A stretch of DNA of 64,000 bases from JASLDZ01 sp964242625 (GCA_964242625.1 CAXTAO010000014.1:1-64000); one strand, 5' to 3'; counted from the first letter of the stretch, positions 1-8,773 are shown. Numbers and translations are program-made. Notes: generated by a model from the sequence alone, not told the origin.

Positions 1-458
1 TCGACCACCGACACGCGCCCGATCCCGCCCGCCTGCACCAGCTTCCGGATCGTCCGAGCTCCGTCGGTGAAGCGGTAGGAGAGGTCGACGGCCAGGAGCC
101 GATCCGCCCCGCGTGCGGCCTCGACCGCCGCGCGCGTCTCAGCCGCGGTGCGACCGAGCGGCTTCTGGCAGAAGACGGCGACCCCCGCCTCCAGGGCGCG
201 GACCGACTGCTCGGCGTGGAGCGCGCTCGGGGTGGCGATGACCAGGCCGTCGAGATTGAGCGCGAGGAGACCGTCGAGCCCGTCGACCGCCCGGGCCCCG
301 GGCGCGGCGGCGAGCGCGGCGACGACGCCCGCTTGCGACGGATCGGCCACCGCGACGACGTCGCATGCGCCGTCGGAGGCGATCGCCTCCATGCGGTGGC
401 GACCGATCCAGCCCACGCCGAGAAAACCCAGGCGCGGCCTGGGGACACCGGCGCTCAC
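1..458 (-). CDS. Gfo/Idh/MocA-family oxidoreductase, N-terminal part (cut by window edge)
   Basis: About 152 N-terminal residues of an NAD(P)-dependent sugar or inositol dehydrogenase are present; the rest lies beyond base 1. The start is GTG, whose first bases overlap the stop of the upstream dehydrogenase gene in a GTGA arrangement (455-458), so the two are probably translated together. A Rossmann start (LGFLGVGWIGRHR) is followed by a hydrophobic strand ending in ATPSALHAE and then the family signature around CQKPLGRT, where Gln replaces the usual Glu of the EKP motif; the Lys is kept. Which sugar it acts on cannot be told. Pairing with a zinc-type dehydrogenase suggests a two-step polyol or sugar oxidation, which is inference. 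Confidence 0.85.
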   Translation of the reverse strand, partial: MSAGVPRPRLGFLGVGWIGRHRMEAIASDGACDVVAVADPSQAGVVAALAAAPGARAVDGLDGLLALNLDGLVIATPSALHAEQSVRALEAGVAVFCQKPLGRTAAETRAAVEAARGADRLLAVDLSYRFTDGARTIRKLVQAGGIGRVSVV

Positions 459-1432
459 AGCGTCACCAGCGCCTTGAGGAAGCCGTCCGGCCGGTCGCGC
501 GTGGCGTCCAGCGCCTCGCCCAGCCGCTCCAGCGGGTAGCTGTGGGTGTAGAGCGGGTCGGGGTCGAGCCGGCCGGACGCCACGGCCTCCACCGCCGCGC
601 GCACGCCCGCGACGTACATGGCGGGGTCGCGCTCGTGGGCGTTGATCACGTCGAAGCCGCGCCAGTTCCACATCTGCATGTTCACCTGGCGCGGACCGTC
701 CTGGTGGTAGCCCGCAATGACGAGCCGCCCGCGCTCGGCGGTCAGCTCGGCGGCGAGGTCGAGCGGCTGCTGCTTGCCCACCGCCTCGATCACCCGTTCG
801 CAGAAGCGCCCGCCGGTGAGCTCACGCACGCGCTCGATGATCGCCCAGTGGTCCTCCATCGGGATCACCTCGGCCGCGCCCATCTCTCGCGCCACCTCGA
901 GCGAGAAGGGCCTCCGCGAGATGGCGATGACCCGCGCGCCCGCTTGCGCCGCCAACCGCGTGAGAAGCGCGCCCAGGAAGCCGATCCCCACGACTGCCAC
1001 CGTCTGCCCCGTCTCCACCCCAGCGCGGGCGAAGATGTTCATGGCGCAGCCCAGAGGCTCGCCGGGAAAGGGCCGGCCGTCGAGCTCGGGCGGCAGCGGG
1101 ATCACCGCATCGGCCTCGGCCAGATCGTAACCCGCGTAGGCGTGGTAGGTGAGCGCGGCGACGCGTCGGCCGGGCTCAAGGTGCGTCACACCCTCGCCCA
1201 CGCCGTCGACCACGCCCCATCCCTCATGGCCGAGCCCGCCCGGTTCGGTCGGAAAGCTCATCCACTCGGGCCCAGCCCAAGGGCCGAGGTTGGACGCGCA
1301 CACGCCGCAACCTTCCAGTTTCAACCGCACCTGGCCGGGTCCGGGCTCAGGCCTCGGCGCGCGCCTCACCTCCGCGACCCCCGCGCCGGTGACCACCGCG
1401 GCAGGCATGAGAAGGTCGGCGTCGTCGGGCAT
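455..1432 (-). CDS. Zinc-type medium-chain dehydrogenase/reductase
   Basis: 325-residue medium-chain alcohol-dehydrogenase-like enzyme, expected to oxidise an alcohol or sugar with NAD(P). The first catalytic zinc ligand region reads CGVCASN, followed by the GHEGWGVV motif with the second-sphere Glu; a Rossmann fold begins at VAVVGIGFLGALLTRLA. The four-Cys structural-zinc lobe of classical alcohol dehydrogenases is missing. I chose ATG at 1432 because AGAGG lies about nine bases upstream; ATG at 1408 is the alternative, and the open frame continues upstream without family-like sequence. It precedes and overlaps the Gfo/Idh/MocA gene, so both are probably one operon. The substrate is unknown. 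Confidence 0.85.
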   Translation of the reverse strand: MPDDADLLMPAAVVTGAGVAEVRRAPRPEPGPGQVRLKLEGCGVCASNLGPWAGPEWMSFPTEPGGLGHEGWGVVDGVGEGVTHLEPGRRVAALTYHAYAGYDLAEADAVIPLPPELDGRPFPGEPLGCAMNIFARAGVETGQTVAVVGIGFLGALLTRLAAQAGARVIAISRRPFSLEVAREMGAAEVIPMEDHWAIIERVRELTGGRFCERVIEAVGKQQPLDLAAELTAERGRLVIAGYHQDGPRQVNMQMWNWRGFDVINAHERDPAMYVAGVRAAVEAVASGRLDPDPLYTHSYPLERLGEALDATRDRPDGFLKALVTL

Positions 1433-1634
1433 GGGCGGTGACCTCTGGGGCGCGGCGGGGAGGGCGCTCGGGTAGCCAGCGCCGCCGCCGGTGTCGAGCC
1501 GCGTCATTCTCCTGTCGCGGAATCTCAAGTAGATATACCGCGCTGGGCCGCCCGCCTGCTTTCGAGTCGCCGCAGCCGTCGTGAGGAGAGCCGTCTTCCG
1601 GAAGACGCACGCCGCCGCCCGCGCCCGCCTCACT

Positions 1635-1657
1635 CATGCGTCGTCGCGTGACGCATG
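1635..1657. repeat. Perfect 8-bp inverted repeat at the HNH gene start
   Basis: CATGCGTC (1635-1642) and GACGCATG (1650-1657) are exact reverse complements separated by seven bases. The right arm overlaps the ATG at 1655 of the HNH gene. It lies in the 220-bp divergent intergenic region and could be an operator or a start-masking hairpin. No protein binding it can be named. Confidence 0.5.
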
Positions 1658-2215
1658 CAGGTGATCTCCAAACCTATGTCTGGCTGGCCGGCTCTGGTGC
1701 TCAACGCCGACTATCGGCCGCTGTCCTACTACCCACTGTCGCTGTGGTCGTGGCAGGAGGTGGTCAAGGCGGTGTTCCTCGACCGTGTGGTGGTGATCTC
1801 CACCTACGACCAGATGCTGCGCTCGCCGTCGTTCGAGATGCGGGCGCCCAGCGTGGTGGCGCTGAAGAACTACGTCGCCCAGGACCGCTCGCCCGCCTTC
1901 ACCCGCTTCAACCTGTTCCTGCGCGACGCTTTCACCTGCCAGTACTGCGGCGCGGGCGAGGACCTGACGTTCGACCACGTCCTGCCCCGCTCGCGCGGCG
2001 GGCGCACCAGCTGGGAGAACATCGTCACCGCCTGCGCGCCCTGTAACCTGCGCAAGGGCGGCCGCACGCCCAAGGAGGCCGCCATGGTTCCCGCGCGCCC
2101 GGCGCGGCGGCCGTCAATGTTTCAGCTGCAGGAGCTGGGGCGGCGCTTCCCGCCCAACCACCTGCACGCGAGCTGGCTCGACTACCTCTACTGGGACATC
2201 GAGCTGGAGGCCTGA
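1655..2215 (+). CDS. HNH endonuclease family protein
   Basis: 186-residue protein of the HNH family common in alphaproteobacteria. The N-terminal half (WPALVLNADYRPLSYYPLS) is the conserved family region. The HNH core starts with CQYC near residue 98, continues with DHVLPRSRGG (catalytic His) and the Asn of WENIVTACAPCN, and holds a second CxxC pair, so a structural zinc is expected. Members are chromosomal and not tied to a known restriction system; the role is unproven. The start is uncertain: ATG 1655 has no clear Shine-Dalgarno and lies in an inverted repeat, while ATG 1676 would remove seven residues and leave the family region intact. Confidence 0.9.
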   Translation: MQVISKPMSGWPALVLNADYRPLSYYPLSLWSWQEVVKAVFLDRVVVISTYDQMLRSPSFEMRAPSVVALKNYVAQDRSPAFTRFNLFLRDAFTCQYCGAGEDLTFDHVLPRSRGGRTSWENIVTACAPCNLRKGGRTPKEAAMVPARPARRPSMFQLQELGRRFPPNHLHASWLDYLYWDIELEA

Positions 2216-2268
2216 CGCGCGGGCGGCGGCGCGTATAAGCCGGCCCCGTCCGCCCGAGAGGTCGTCCC

Positions 2269-2394
2269 ATGCCCGATCCCGCCGAGCCGCCCGGCCAGCG
2301 GCTTCTGCCACTTCTGGGCATGCTGGCCGCCCTGGCGCTCGTGGCCTGGCTGGTCGCGGGTGTCGTGGGCTGTCGTCACGCGGGGCTCGTGTGA
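2269..2394 (+). CDS. Small single-pass membrane protein, 41 aa
   Basis: A 41-codon frame with an ATG at 2269, preceded by GAGAGG at good distance. The Pro-rich N terminus is followed by a hydrophobic stretch (LLGMLAALALVAWLVAGVVG, about residues 16-35) and a short tail with Cys and His. It sits between the HNH gene and a hairpin that looks like a terminator, on the same strand as HNH. No family is recognised; length and composition make it plausible but not proven. Confidence 0.4.
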   Translation: MPDPAEPPGQRLLPLLGMLAALALVAWLVAGVVGCRHAGLV

Positions 2395-2443
2395 GCCGTC
2401 CGCGCCACAGGCATATGGCCAAGCTGTAGGCAGATCGCGCTCT

Positions 2444-2475
2444 GGGCGCCCGCCGGCTGGGCGCCCCGCCGTTTT
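2444..2475 (+). terminator. Possible intrinsic terminator after the 41-aa frame
   Basis: GGGCGCCC occurs twice (2444-2451 and 2459-2466). Each copy is self-complementary, so the two can pair into an 8-bp stem, and TTTT follows at 2472-2475. It lies between the HNH/small-ORF unit and the porin gene. Confidence 0.4.
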
Positions 2476-2559
2476 CGACCGACGTCCGACGATGCGGCTT
2501 TGGCCGTGCGCGTCGCGGCCCCTCCACTCGTGGTCAACCAGAAACCACGGGGTCAACTC

Positions 2560-3792
2560 ATGACGAGGGTCGGTCGTCTCAGTCTCGCCGCAACCTGTCT
2601 CGCCGGCATGGCCGTCGGCGCGCCGGCATGGGCCCAGAGCGCGCCGGCGCAGGCTCCCGCGCCCGGGGCCGCAGACGCCAAGACCGACGCCGCCCCCGCC
2701 GCGGCCCCCGCCGTCACCATCGGGGCGCCTTCCATGACGCCGCCGCTTGGCTTGAACGCCAGCCCGATCTCCATCGACGGCGGCATCTTGGGCAAGGTGT
2801 ACATCTCCGGCCAGCTGAGCGGGCTGGGCCTCGTGCAGAGCGATGCAGTTCCCAATCCGCTGCCGCACGCGGGCAACAGCTCGAGCCTCCTCGACGTCAG
2901 CAACGCCCAACTGGAGATCCAGACGGTAAACGGGCCGTTCCAGTTCTTCTTGGAGGCGGGCGCCTACACCTTCCCGTCGCTGGGCGCGCCCTACATCAAG
3001 CCTGGCCAGAACATCTCGACGTTCTTTGGAGCGTTGCCGGTCGCGTATGGCAAGTACGTGGTCAACTCGAACCTTTCGGTTCAGGCAGGCGCTCTGCCGA
3101 CGCTGATCGGCGCCGAATACGCCTTCACCTTCCAGAACATGAACATCGAGCGCGGCCTGCTGTGGAACCAGGAGCCCGTGATCAGCAAGGGCGTGCAGGT
3201 CAACGTCGCCCACGGCCCGCTCACCGTCTTCGCCTCCGTCAACGACGGCTACTACTCCGATCACTATAACTGGTTTTCGGGTCTGGCCGCCTACGCCATC
3301 AACAGCGCCAACACCATCGCCATCAACGGCGGCATGAACTTCGGCAGCACCAACACCAACAAGTTCCGCGCACCCAACACGCTGAGCAACAGCGCGATCC
3401 TCGACCTGAGCTACACCTACAACAAGGGCGCGATCTACATCAATCCATACATCCAGTACACCGTCGTGGGCGACAACGCCGCGCTCGGAATCGCCCGCGC
3501 CGAGACCTACTCCGGGGCCGTCTTGGCCAAGTACACGTTCTCGCCGAACTGGACCGTCGCGGGCCGCGCCGAGTACGTCAGCTCGTCCGGCCAGACGAGC
3601 CTGCTCTACGGCCCATCGTCCGACGCCTGGTCGCTGACCTTGACGCCGACCTGGCAGATGGGCGTGCTCTTCGCCCGCGCCGAAGTCTCCTACACGCGCA
3701 TCGAGCACTTCACGCCAGGCTTCGGCTTTGGCGACGACTTCAACTCTCAGGATCAGGTCCGCGGTCTACTCGAAACCGGGATCCTGTTCTGA
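2560..3792 (+). CDS. OmpL-like outer-membrane beta-barrel porin (bbp2-type)
   Basis: 410-residue exported protein. A signal peptide (residues 1-25, cleavage after AWA) is followed by an Ala/Pro-rich linker to about residue 60, then alternating aromatic/hydrophobic strands to a C-terminal Phe, as expected for an outer-membrane barrel. The block LPVAYGKYVVN... LPTLIGAEYAF... IERGLLWNQEPVISKGVQ resembles the bbp2/OmpL-like putative porin family. It lies 25 bp upstream of the P-II gene and reads in the same direction, so it may supply the outer-membrane route for the nitrogen source taken up by AmtB; that link is inference from position. ATG 2560 gives a clean signal peptide; upstream frame is not family-like. 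Confidence 0.8.
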   Translation: MTRVGRLSLAATCLAGMAVGAPAWAQSAPAQAPAPGAADAKTDAAPAAAPAVTIGAPSMTPPLGLNASPISIDGGILGKVYISGQLSGLGLVQSDAVPNPLPHAGNSSSLLDVSNAQLEIQTVNGPFQFFLEAGAYTFPSLGAPYIKPGQNISTFFGALPVAYGKYVVNSNLSVQAGALPTLIGAEYAFTFQNMNIERGLLWNQEPVISKGVQVNVAHGPLTVFASVNDGYYSDHYNWFSGLAAYAINSANTIAINGGMNFGSTNTNKFRAPNTLSNSAILDLSYTYNKGAIYINPYIQYTVVGDNAALGIARAETYSGAVLAKYTFSPNWTVAGRAEYVSSSGQTSLLYGPSSDAWSLTLTPTWQMGVLFARAEVSYTRIEHFTPGFGFGDDFNSQDQVRGLLETGILF

Positions 3793-3817
3793 CCACATCA
3801 ACGCTGGAGGCGGACGA

Positions 3818-4156
3818 GTGAAGATGATCGTGGCCGTGGTGCGGCCCCACAAGCTCGACGACGTGCGCGAGGCGCTGCACGCGGCGGGCGTCGACGGCAT
3901 GACGGTGGCGGAGGTGCGCGGCCACGGCCGCCAGAAGGGCCACACCGAAATCTATCGCGGCGCCGAGTACGAGGTGAGCTTCGTGCCCAAGGTCAGGGTC
4001 GAGGTAGTCGTCGACGACACGCTGGTGGAGCGCGTCTGCGAGGCGGTCCGCACCGCCGCCGTCACCGGCAAGATCGGCGACGGCAAGCTGTTCATCCTGC
4101 CGGTGGAGGGCGCGATCCGCCTGCGCACCGGCGAAACGGGCGCCCAGGCGCTCTGA
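3818..4156 (+). CDS. glnK: Nitrogen regulatory protein P-II
   Basis: 112-residue P-II signal protein, the trimeric sensor of 2-oxoglutarate, ATP/ADP and glutamine that plugs the AmtB channel. The GTG start at 3818 follows GGAGG by seven bases and gives the canonical family length and N terminus (MKMIVAVV). The T-loop contains the uridylylation site Tyr51 in RGAEY, and TGKIGDGKLF forms the B-loop region. The gene ends four bases into the region upstream of amtB and is surely co-transcribed with it, which favours GlnK over GlnB. Confidence 0.95.
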   Translation: MKMIVAVVRPHKLDDVREALHAAGVDGMTVAEVRGHGRQKGHTEIYRGAEYEVSFVPKVRVEVVVDDTLVERVCEAVRTAAVTGKIGDGKLFILPVEGAIRLRTGETGAQAL

Positions 4157-4188
4157 TGCCCGCACATATCCGAGGGGAAGCCGAAACC

Positions 4189-5664
4189 ATGATCCGAGGA
4201 CTTCGACGCGCGGCGCTGGCGGGCCTGGCGCTCGGCGCCGCCCTGGCGGCCACCGCGCCCGCCCTCGCCCAGAGCAACACGACGCCCGCCGCCAGCGTCA
4301 GCGAGAGCACGGCCGCATCCAATGCGACGGGACCCGCCAGCGCGCCGGCGGCCGCGCCCGCCACCGCATCGACAGCCCCCGCGGCCGCCGCGCCCACCAC
4401 GCAGAAGACCGACACGGGCGATACGGCGTGGATGCTCACCTCCACCGCGCTCGTGCTGATGATGACCATCCCGGGGCTGGCGCTGTTCTACGGCGGCATG
4501 GTGCGGCGCAAGAACGTGATCGCCACCGTCGCCCAGAGCTTCGCCATCACCGCCATCGTCACCGTGTGCTGGTTCGTGGTCGAGTATTCGCTCTCTTTCG
4601 GCACGAACGGCTCGACCGAGCTGAACAAGTACTACGGCGGGTTCGGGCGCGCCTTCCTCAACGGCATCAGCCCAGTGCCCGACGCCAAGCCCTATCTGAT
4701 CGCGGGCGCGGCCAACACCATCCCCGAGTACGTCTTCATGATGTACCAGATGACCTTCGCGATTATCACGCCCGCGCTGATCTGCGGCGCCTTCGCCGAG
4801 CGGTTCAAGTTCTCGGCGCTGTGCCTCTTCACCGTCCTGTGGTCGCTGTTCGTGTATGGGCCGATCGCGCACTGGGTGTGGGGCGGCGGCTTCCTCGGCG
4901 GGCTGGGTGTGCTGGACTTCGCGGGCGGCACGGTGGTGCACATCAACGCGGGGGTGGCGGGCCTCGTGTGCTGCCTGGTGCTGGGGCCGCGGGTGGGCTT
5001 CGAGCGCGAGAACATGGCGCCCCACAACCTCGTCTATACCATGATCGGCGCCTCGCTGCTCTGGGTCGGCTGGTTCGGGTTCAATGCGGGCTCGGCGGTG
5101 GGCGCCAACGCGCTGGCGGGCTCGGCCATGGCGGCCACTCAGATCGCCACGGCGGCCGCGGCGCTGAGCTGGATGGCGGCCGAGTGGGTCGTCTCCAAGA
5201 AGCCGACGCTTCTGGGCATGGCGTCTGGAGCGGTGGCGGGGCTCGTGGCGATCACGCCCGCATCGGGCTTCGTCCTACCCTCGGGCGCGCTCTTCATCGG
5301 GATCATCGCGGGGGTGGTCTGCTACCTCTCGGCGGTCTTCCTGAAGCGCGCGCTGAAGTACGACGACAGCCTGGACGCCTTCGGCGTGCACGGCGTGGGC
5401 GGCTTCGTGGGCGCGCTCCTCACCGGCCTCTTCGCCAGCCACCTGATCCAGGCGACGGACGGGGTGAAGGCGTTCGAGGCCAACCGGGTGCACGCGCTGT
5501 GGATCCAGTTCGTCGGCTGCATGGGTACGATCATCTGGTCGGCGCTGGGCACCTTCGTCATCCTAATGATCTGCAAGTACACCACCGGCATCCGCGCCTC
5601 CGAGGACGCCGAGCTCGAGGGTCTCGACATGTCCATGCACGGCGAGGCGCTGCACGAGCACTGA
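4189..5664 (+). CDS. amtB: Ammonium transporter
   Basis: 491-residue Amt/Rh channel of the inner membrane that imports ammonium. A signal peptide (1-27, ALA then Q28) is followed by a low-complexity Ala/Ser/Thr/Pro segment of about 50 residues before the first conserved helix (DTAWMLTSTALVLMMTIPGLALFYGGM). The pore twin histidines are His251 (GGTVVHINAG) and His401 (GVHGVGG). The ATG at 4189 has AGGGGAAG upstream; an ATG overlapping the glnK stop (4156) is also in frame but would spoil the signal peptide. Co-transcription with glnK is expected, with nitrogen control, though no sigma-54 site was found. Confidence 0.95.
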   Translation: MIRGLRRAALAGLALGAALAATAPALAQSNTTPAASVSESTAASNATGPASAPAAAPATASTAPAAAAPTTQKTDTGDTAWMLTSTALVLMMTIPGLALFYGGMVRRKNVIATVAQSFAITAIVTVCWFVVEYSLSFGTNGSTELNKYYGGFGRAFLNGISPVPDAKPYLIAGAANTIPEYVFMMYQMTFAIITPALICGAFAERFKFSALCLFTVLWSLFVYGPIAHWVWGGGFLGGLGVLDFAGGTVVHINAGVAGLVCCLVLGPRVGFERENMAPHNLVYTMIGASLLWVGWFGFNAGSAVGANALAGSAMAATQIATAAAALSWMAAEWVVSKKPTLLGMASGAVAGLVAITPASGFVLPSGALFIGIIAGVVCYLSAVFLKRALKYDDSLDAFGVHGVGGFVGALLTGLFASHLIQATDGVKAFEANRVHALWIQFVGCMGTIIWSALGTFVILMICKYTTGIRASEDAELEGLDMSMHGEALHEH

Positions 5665-5727
5665 GCGCGCTCGACAGGGCGGCGGGGCGCGCGCTAGCCA
5701 AGGCGCTCCCGCCGCCCGAGGACGTCC

Positions 5728-7221
5728 ATGGCCGACTGGCCGCTGTCGAACGCCGACGCCGGCCTCCTCGCCCCCGGCCGCCAGCTGTGGCGGCTGGGCG
5801 ACGGCGCGGACGAGATGGAGGCCACCCTCGGCGACGGGCGCGTGCGTCTGGACCTACACACTGAGCCGGGGCTGCGCCTCGCCGCACTCCTGGGCGCTCG
5901 GATCGACGATGCGGGCCGTCCCTGGCCGGGGGCGTTCCGCTTCTCGCCGGAGACGGGCGCTCCCCTCCGGCCGGCGCTGCCCGACGCCGCGCCCTGGGGC
6001 GCGCCTTCCGGCGGCGAAGCCGGCCTGCCCCAGACCGACACGATGGCGGCGCTCGATCCCGCCTCGCGTGCCGACCTACTCGCGCCCACCCAGGCGGCCC
6101 TGTTCGTCGCGGGCGCGCCCGCCGCCCTCTACGCCCTGCGCACCGCGCTCGGCGTACTGGAGGTTTACCTCCCGCGCGGGGGCCAGGCGTCGGGCGAGGA
6201 CTGGGTGCGGCTGGGCGTCGTGGTGCGGTCCGGCGTGGAGCTGCCGCCTTGGTCGGCGGCGATCGGCGCGGGACGGTTCGGCTTCGTCGCGCCCACCGCG
6301 GCCGGCCCCGTCTTCGTGCGCCTGCCCATCCTTCCAGGGGCGGCGGCGGCGACCGATGTCGCGCCGGCAGGAACGCGCTCCGTTGGCGGCCCGGCGCTCA
6401 GCGGGGGCGTCTGGCTCGCGCCCGTGCGCGCGGGCGGCGGGCTGGCGCTCCTTGCCCGGGAGGACGCCTGGTCGGCGCCCTGGTCGGCGCGCGAGGTCAT
6501 GGGGTCGCCCGACTGGCCCGACCCCTCGAGCCCGGCGGGCGCGCTCGCCGCCCCGGCAGCGGACGGTCGCGACGACGTCTTCTGGGTGGGCGCGACCGGC
6601 GCCCTGGCCTGGTCGCCCGGCGAAGGCCGCGCCGCCTGGACGGCTTGGCCGGAGGGATTCCGCGCCCTTCCCACCGCCCGACCGTGGCGCGCGGGCGACG
6701 GAGTGCTCTGGCAGCAAGGCGTGCAGCCGGGGGCGGAGGGCGCCAGCCTCGCCTTTCGGCCGCTGAGGTGGGGCGGAGCGGCGGGCGAGGTCAGGCTCGT
6801 GCGCAACCCGCACTTTTCGGCGGGCGGCTGGAGCTACGCCACCTCCGGCCGGCCGGCGCGCTGGCTGCGTCCCTGGGATCGGCCCGTGGACGATGAGCAG
6901 CTGCGCATGCCCGAGGGAGCGTTCGCGGCGCCGCTCCTCGGCTTCGACGACCGCGCGGGGCGGCCCGCAACCCTCCTGGCCGAGATCAGCGGGGAGGGCG
7001 CGCACGCCGGCGCGCTGATCCGGGGCGAGCAGCCCGGCCTCGTGCGCGCGGCGCTGAAGCAGCACCGCTCCCTGGAACCGGTGCAGGACCTGGGCGCCGC
7101 CTTCCGCATCGGACGGCTCGACGACCTCCTGTGCGTCGGCTACGCCGACCGTGTTCTCGTGGCTCACAGGGACGAGCCGGGGGACTATGCACGGGCGTAC
7201 AGCTGGCGCGTGGCGGGGTGA
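5728..7221 (+). CDS. Orphan protein, 497 aa, first gene of the tubulin-like cluster
   Basis: No family is recognised. The protein has no signal peptide and no membrane segment, is rich in Trp, Gly, Ala and Pro, and looks mostly beta-structured. A region near residues 60-80 (DDAGRPWPGAFRFSPETGAPL) has the spacing of a zinc-ribbon without its cysteines. It starts 63 bp after amtB and ends four bases before the vWA-like gene, so it belongs to the same transcription unit as that gene and the tubulin-like gene. A cytoplasmic partner or regulator of that system is a reasonable guess, no more. Confidence 0.75.
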   Translation: MADWPLSNADAGLLAPGRQLWRLGDGADEMEATLGDGRVRLDLHTEPGLRLAALLGARIDDAGRPWPGAFRFSPETGAPLRPALPDAAPWGAPSGGEAGLPQTDTMAALDPASRADLLAPTQAALFVAGAPAALYALRTALGVLEVYLPRGGQASGEDWVRLGVVVRSGVELPPWSAAIGAGRFGFVAPTAAGPVFVRLPILPGAAAATDVAPAGTRSVGGPALSGGVWLAPVRAGGGLALLAREDAWSAPWSAREVMGSPDWPDPSSPAGALAAPAADGRDDVFWVGATGALAWSPGEGRAAWTAWPEGFRALPTARPWRAGDGVLWQQGVQPGAEGASLAFRPLRWGGAAGEVRLVRNPHFSAGGWSYATSGRPARWLRPWDRPVDDEQLRMPEGAFAAPLLGFDDRAGRPATLLAEISGEGAHAGALIRGEQPGLVRAALKQHRSLEPVQDLGAAFRIGRLDDLLCVGYADRVLVAHRDEPGDYARAYSWRVAG

Positions 7222-7225
7222 GCGG

Positions 7226-8734
7226 ATGCGCGAGCTAGCGGCCGCCCTCGCGCTCCTGCTCGCGTTGGCGGGCGGGCCCCGCAGCCTCGGGGCGCCCGCG
7301 CCGCCGCCGATCCGCCAGGTGTACCTCGTGCAGGACTCCGGCTGGATGGAGCCCTTCTACGCCGACCCTGCAGCGCCCTTTCGGCCGCTGGTGGAGGCGC
7401 TGGTGGCGCAGAGCCGGCTGACCGGCGTGCCCGTGACGGTAGCGGCCTTCGACCAGGCGGGGGAGGTCTCCGGCCGCGCCTCGCCGCTCGTGCTGTTCGG
7501 GGGCGCCTACGACGCCGGCCCGCTCAACGCGGCGGTGGACGCGCTCACACCGCCCCGCAAGGCGTCGGGGGCCTTCGCCGACACCGACTTCGCGGGCGCC
7601 TTCGCCGCCGCGCGCCGCGATCTCCTGGGCGGGGGCGAGGGGGTGGTGTGGATCGTCACCAACAACAAGAACTCGCCCAGCAACTCGGCGGAGGTGAAAC
7701 GCAACACCGCCGCCTTCTATGCCGAGCTGTCGAACGATCCGCGGGTGACGCGCATCGCGGGCTTCCTGGTGCGCATGCCCGCGCGCGGCCACGTGTTCAG
7801 CGAGCGGGGGCTCGTCGTCTACGCCGTGGCGGTGGGCGACAACGCGGCCCGCGCGCTGGACCTCGTCACCTCCGAAGCCTCGCCGCTGCGCAAGGGGCTG
7901 TTCCGCGGCAACCCGCCCCTGCGGCTCAAGCCGCTGACGCGCCAGGCGCTGGAGCTCTCCATCGACCGCAGCCACGCCGACAGCGGGGCGGTCGCCTACA
8001 CCGAGGGCGGCGTCTTGGTGGTGCGGGGCGTAAAGGAGGGGCGGCCCGGCCGGCTGCACCTGGAGGGGGCGGTGCGCAACGCACTCTATCCCTGGCGGAT
8101 CGAGGCGGCGACAATCACGCCGATATGGACGCGCTTCGGCGCGGGCGACGGCGCCGACGCCCAGGCGACCATAGCGCCAAACGCGCTGCACGCTCTGTCC
8201 GGCGCGGGCGGCGCGCGCCAGCCGGTTATGCTCGACCTCGTGCTGCCGCCTTTGCGCGCGCGCGACCTCCTTCAGGGCGAGGCCGCCTCGGAGGGCGTGC
8301 TGGAGATACGGCTGTCCGACGTGCGGCTGGCCTTCGACCCCGCCTTCACTGAGCGTGCGCAGGGCGTGTTCGGCGGCGACGTGCTGTCCGCGGCGGCGGG
8401 CGCGCCGGGCGCCCTTCCGGACCTCTTCTACCGCGGCCGCGAGGTGCGCGAGGCGACCACGCGCCTCCCCGTACGCATGGTGGTCGAGTTCGCCGCCTGG
8501 CCGATCTGGCTGATCTTCGGCGGGGTGGCGCTCGTCTTCGCCGCGCTCGCGGCGGCGTGGGCGCAGCTCGGACGCCCGTGGCGCTTCACCTCGCGCCTCC
8601 TCGGCCGCGAGGTGGTGCTGCACCGCGGGCGCGAGGTGCTGGCCGACGCGAGCGGCCGGCGCGTCGAGATATCGCGCCGGCTGTTCGGCCCTCCGCGCGA
8701 ACGCTACATGGACGAGGACGCATCGCCGGGGTGA
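7226..8734 (+). CDS. Exported vWA-like protein with one C-terminal membrane helix
   Basis: 502 residues. A signal peptide (about 1-24) leads into a von Willebrand A-like fold: the first strand VYLVQDSGWM (residues 32-41) sits where other vWA domains have DxSxS, then DTDFAGAF and the strand VWIVTNNKN where TD is usual. The metal-site residues are therefore altered (Asp to Gln36, second Ser to Trp40), so metal binding is doubtful. Beta-rich sequence follows, then one membrane helix at about 424-447 and a short basic cytoplasmic tail. The body should face the periplasm. It is 4 bp downstream of the 497-aa gene and 39 bp upstream of the next, in one operon with the tubulin-like gene. Confidence 0.75.
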   Translation: MRELAAALALLLALAGGPRSLGAPAPPPIRQVYLVQDSGWMEPFYADPAAPFRPLVEALVAQSRLTGVPVTVAAFDQAGEVSGRASPLVLFGGAYDAGPLNAAVDALTPPRKASGAFADTDFAGAFAAARRDLLGGGEGVVWIVTNNKNSPSNSAEVKRNTAAFYAELSNDPRVTRIAGFLVRMPARGHVFSERGLVVYAVAVGDNAARALDLVTSEASPLRKGLFRGNPPLRLKPLTRQALELSIDRSHADSGAVAYTEGGVLVVRGVKEGRPGRLHLEGAVRNALYPWRIEAATITPIWTRFGAGDGADAQATIAPNALHALSGAGGARQPVMLDLVLPPLRARDLLQGEAASEGVLEIRLSDVRLAFDPAFTERAQGVFGGDVLSAAAGAPGALPDLFYRGREVREATTRLPVRMVVEFAAWPIWLIFGGVALVFAALAAAWAQLGRPWRFTSRLLGREVVLHRGREVLADASGRRVEISRRLFGPPRERYMDEDASPG

Positions 8735-8773
8735 TCTCGCCGACACCGGCGAGGCGGAGCGCGTAGAGGCGGC

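Noticed and set aside
2188..3708. Long open frame on the minus strand opposite the porin gene
   Set aside because: Composition is Arg/Gly/Ala/Val-rich without motifs, it overlaps a well-supported porin gene, and such mirror frames are expected at this GC content.
3793..3817. Sigma-54 promoter for glnK-amtB
   Set aside because: I searched the region upstream of the porin and glnK for TGGCAC-N5-TTGCA and found no convincing match.
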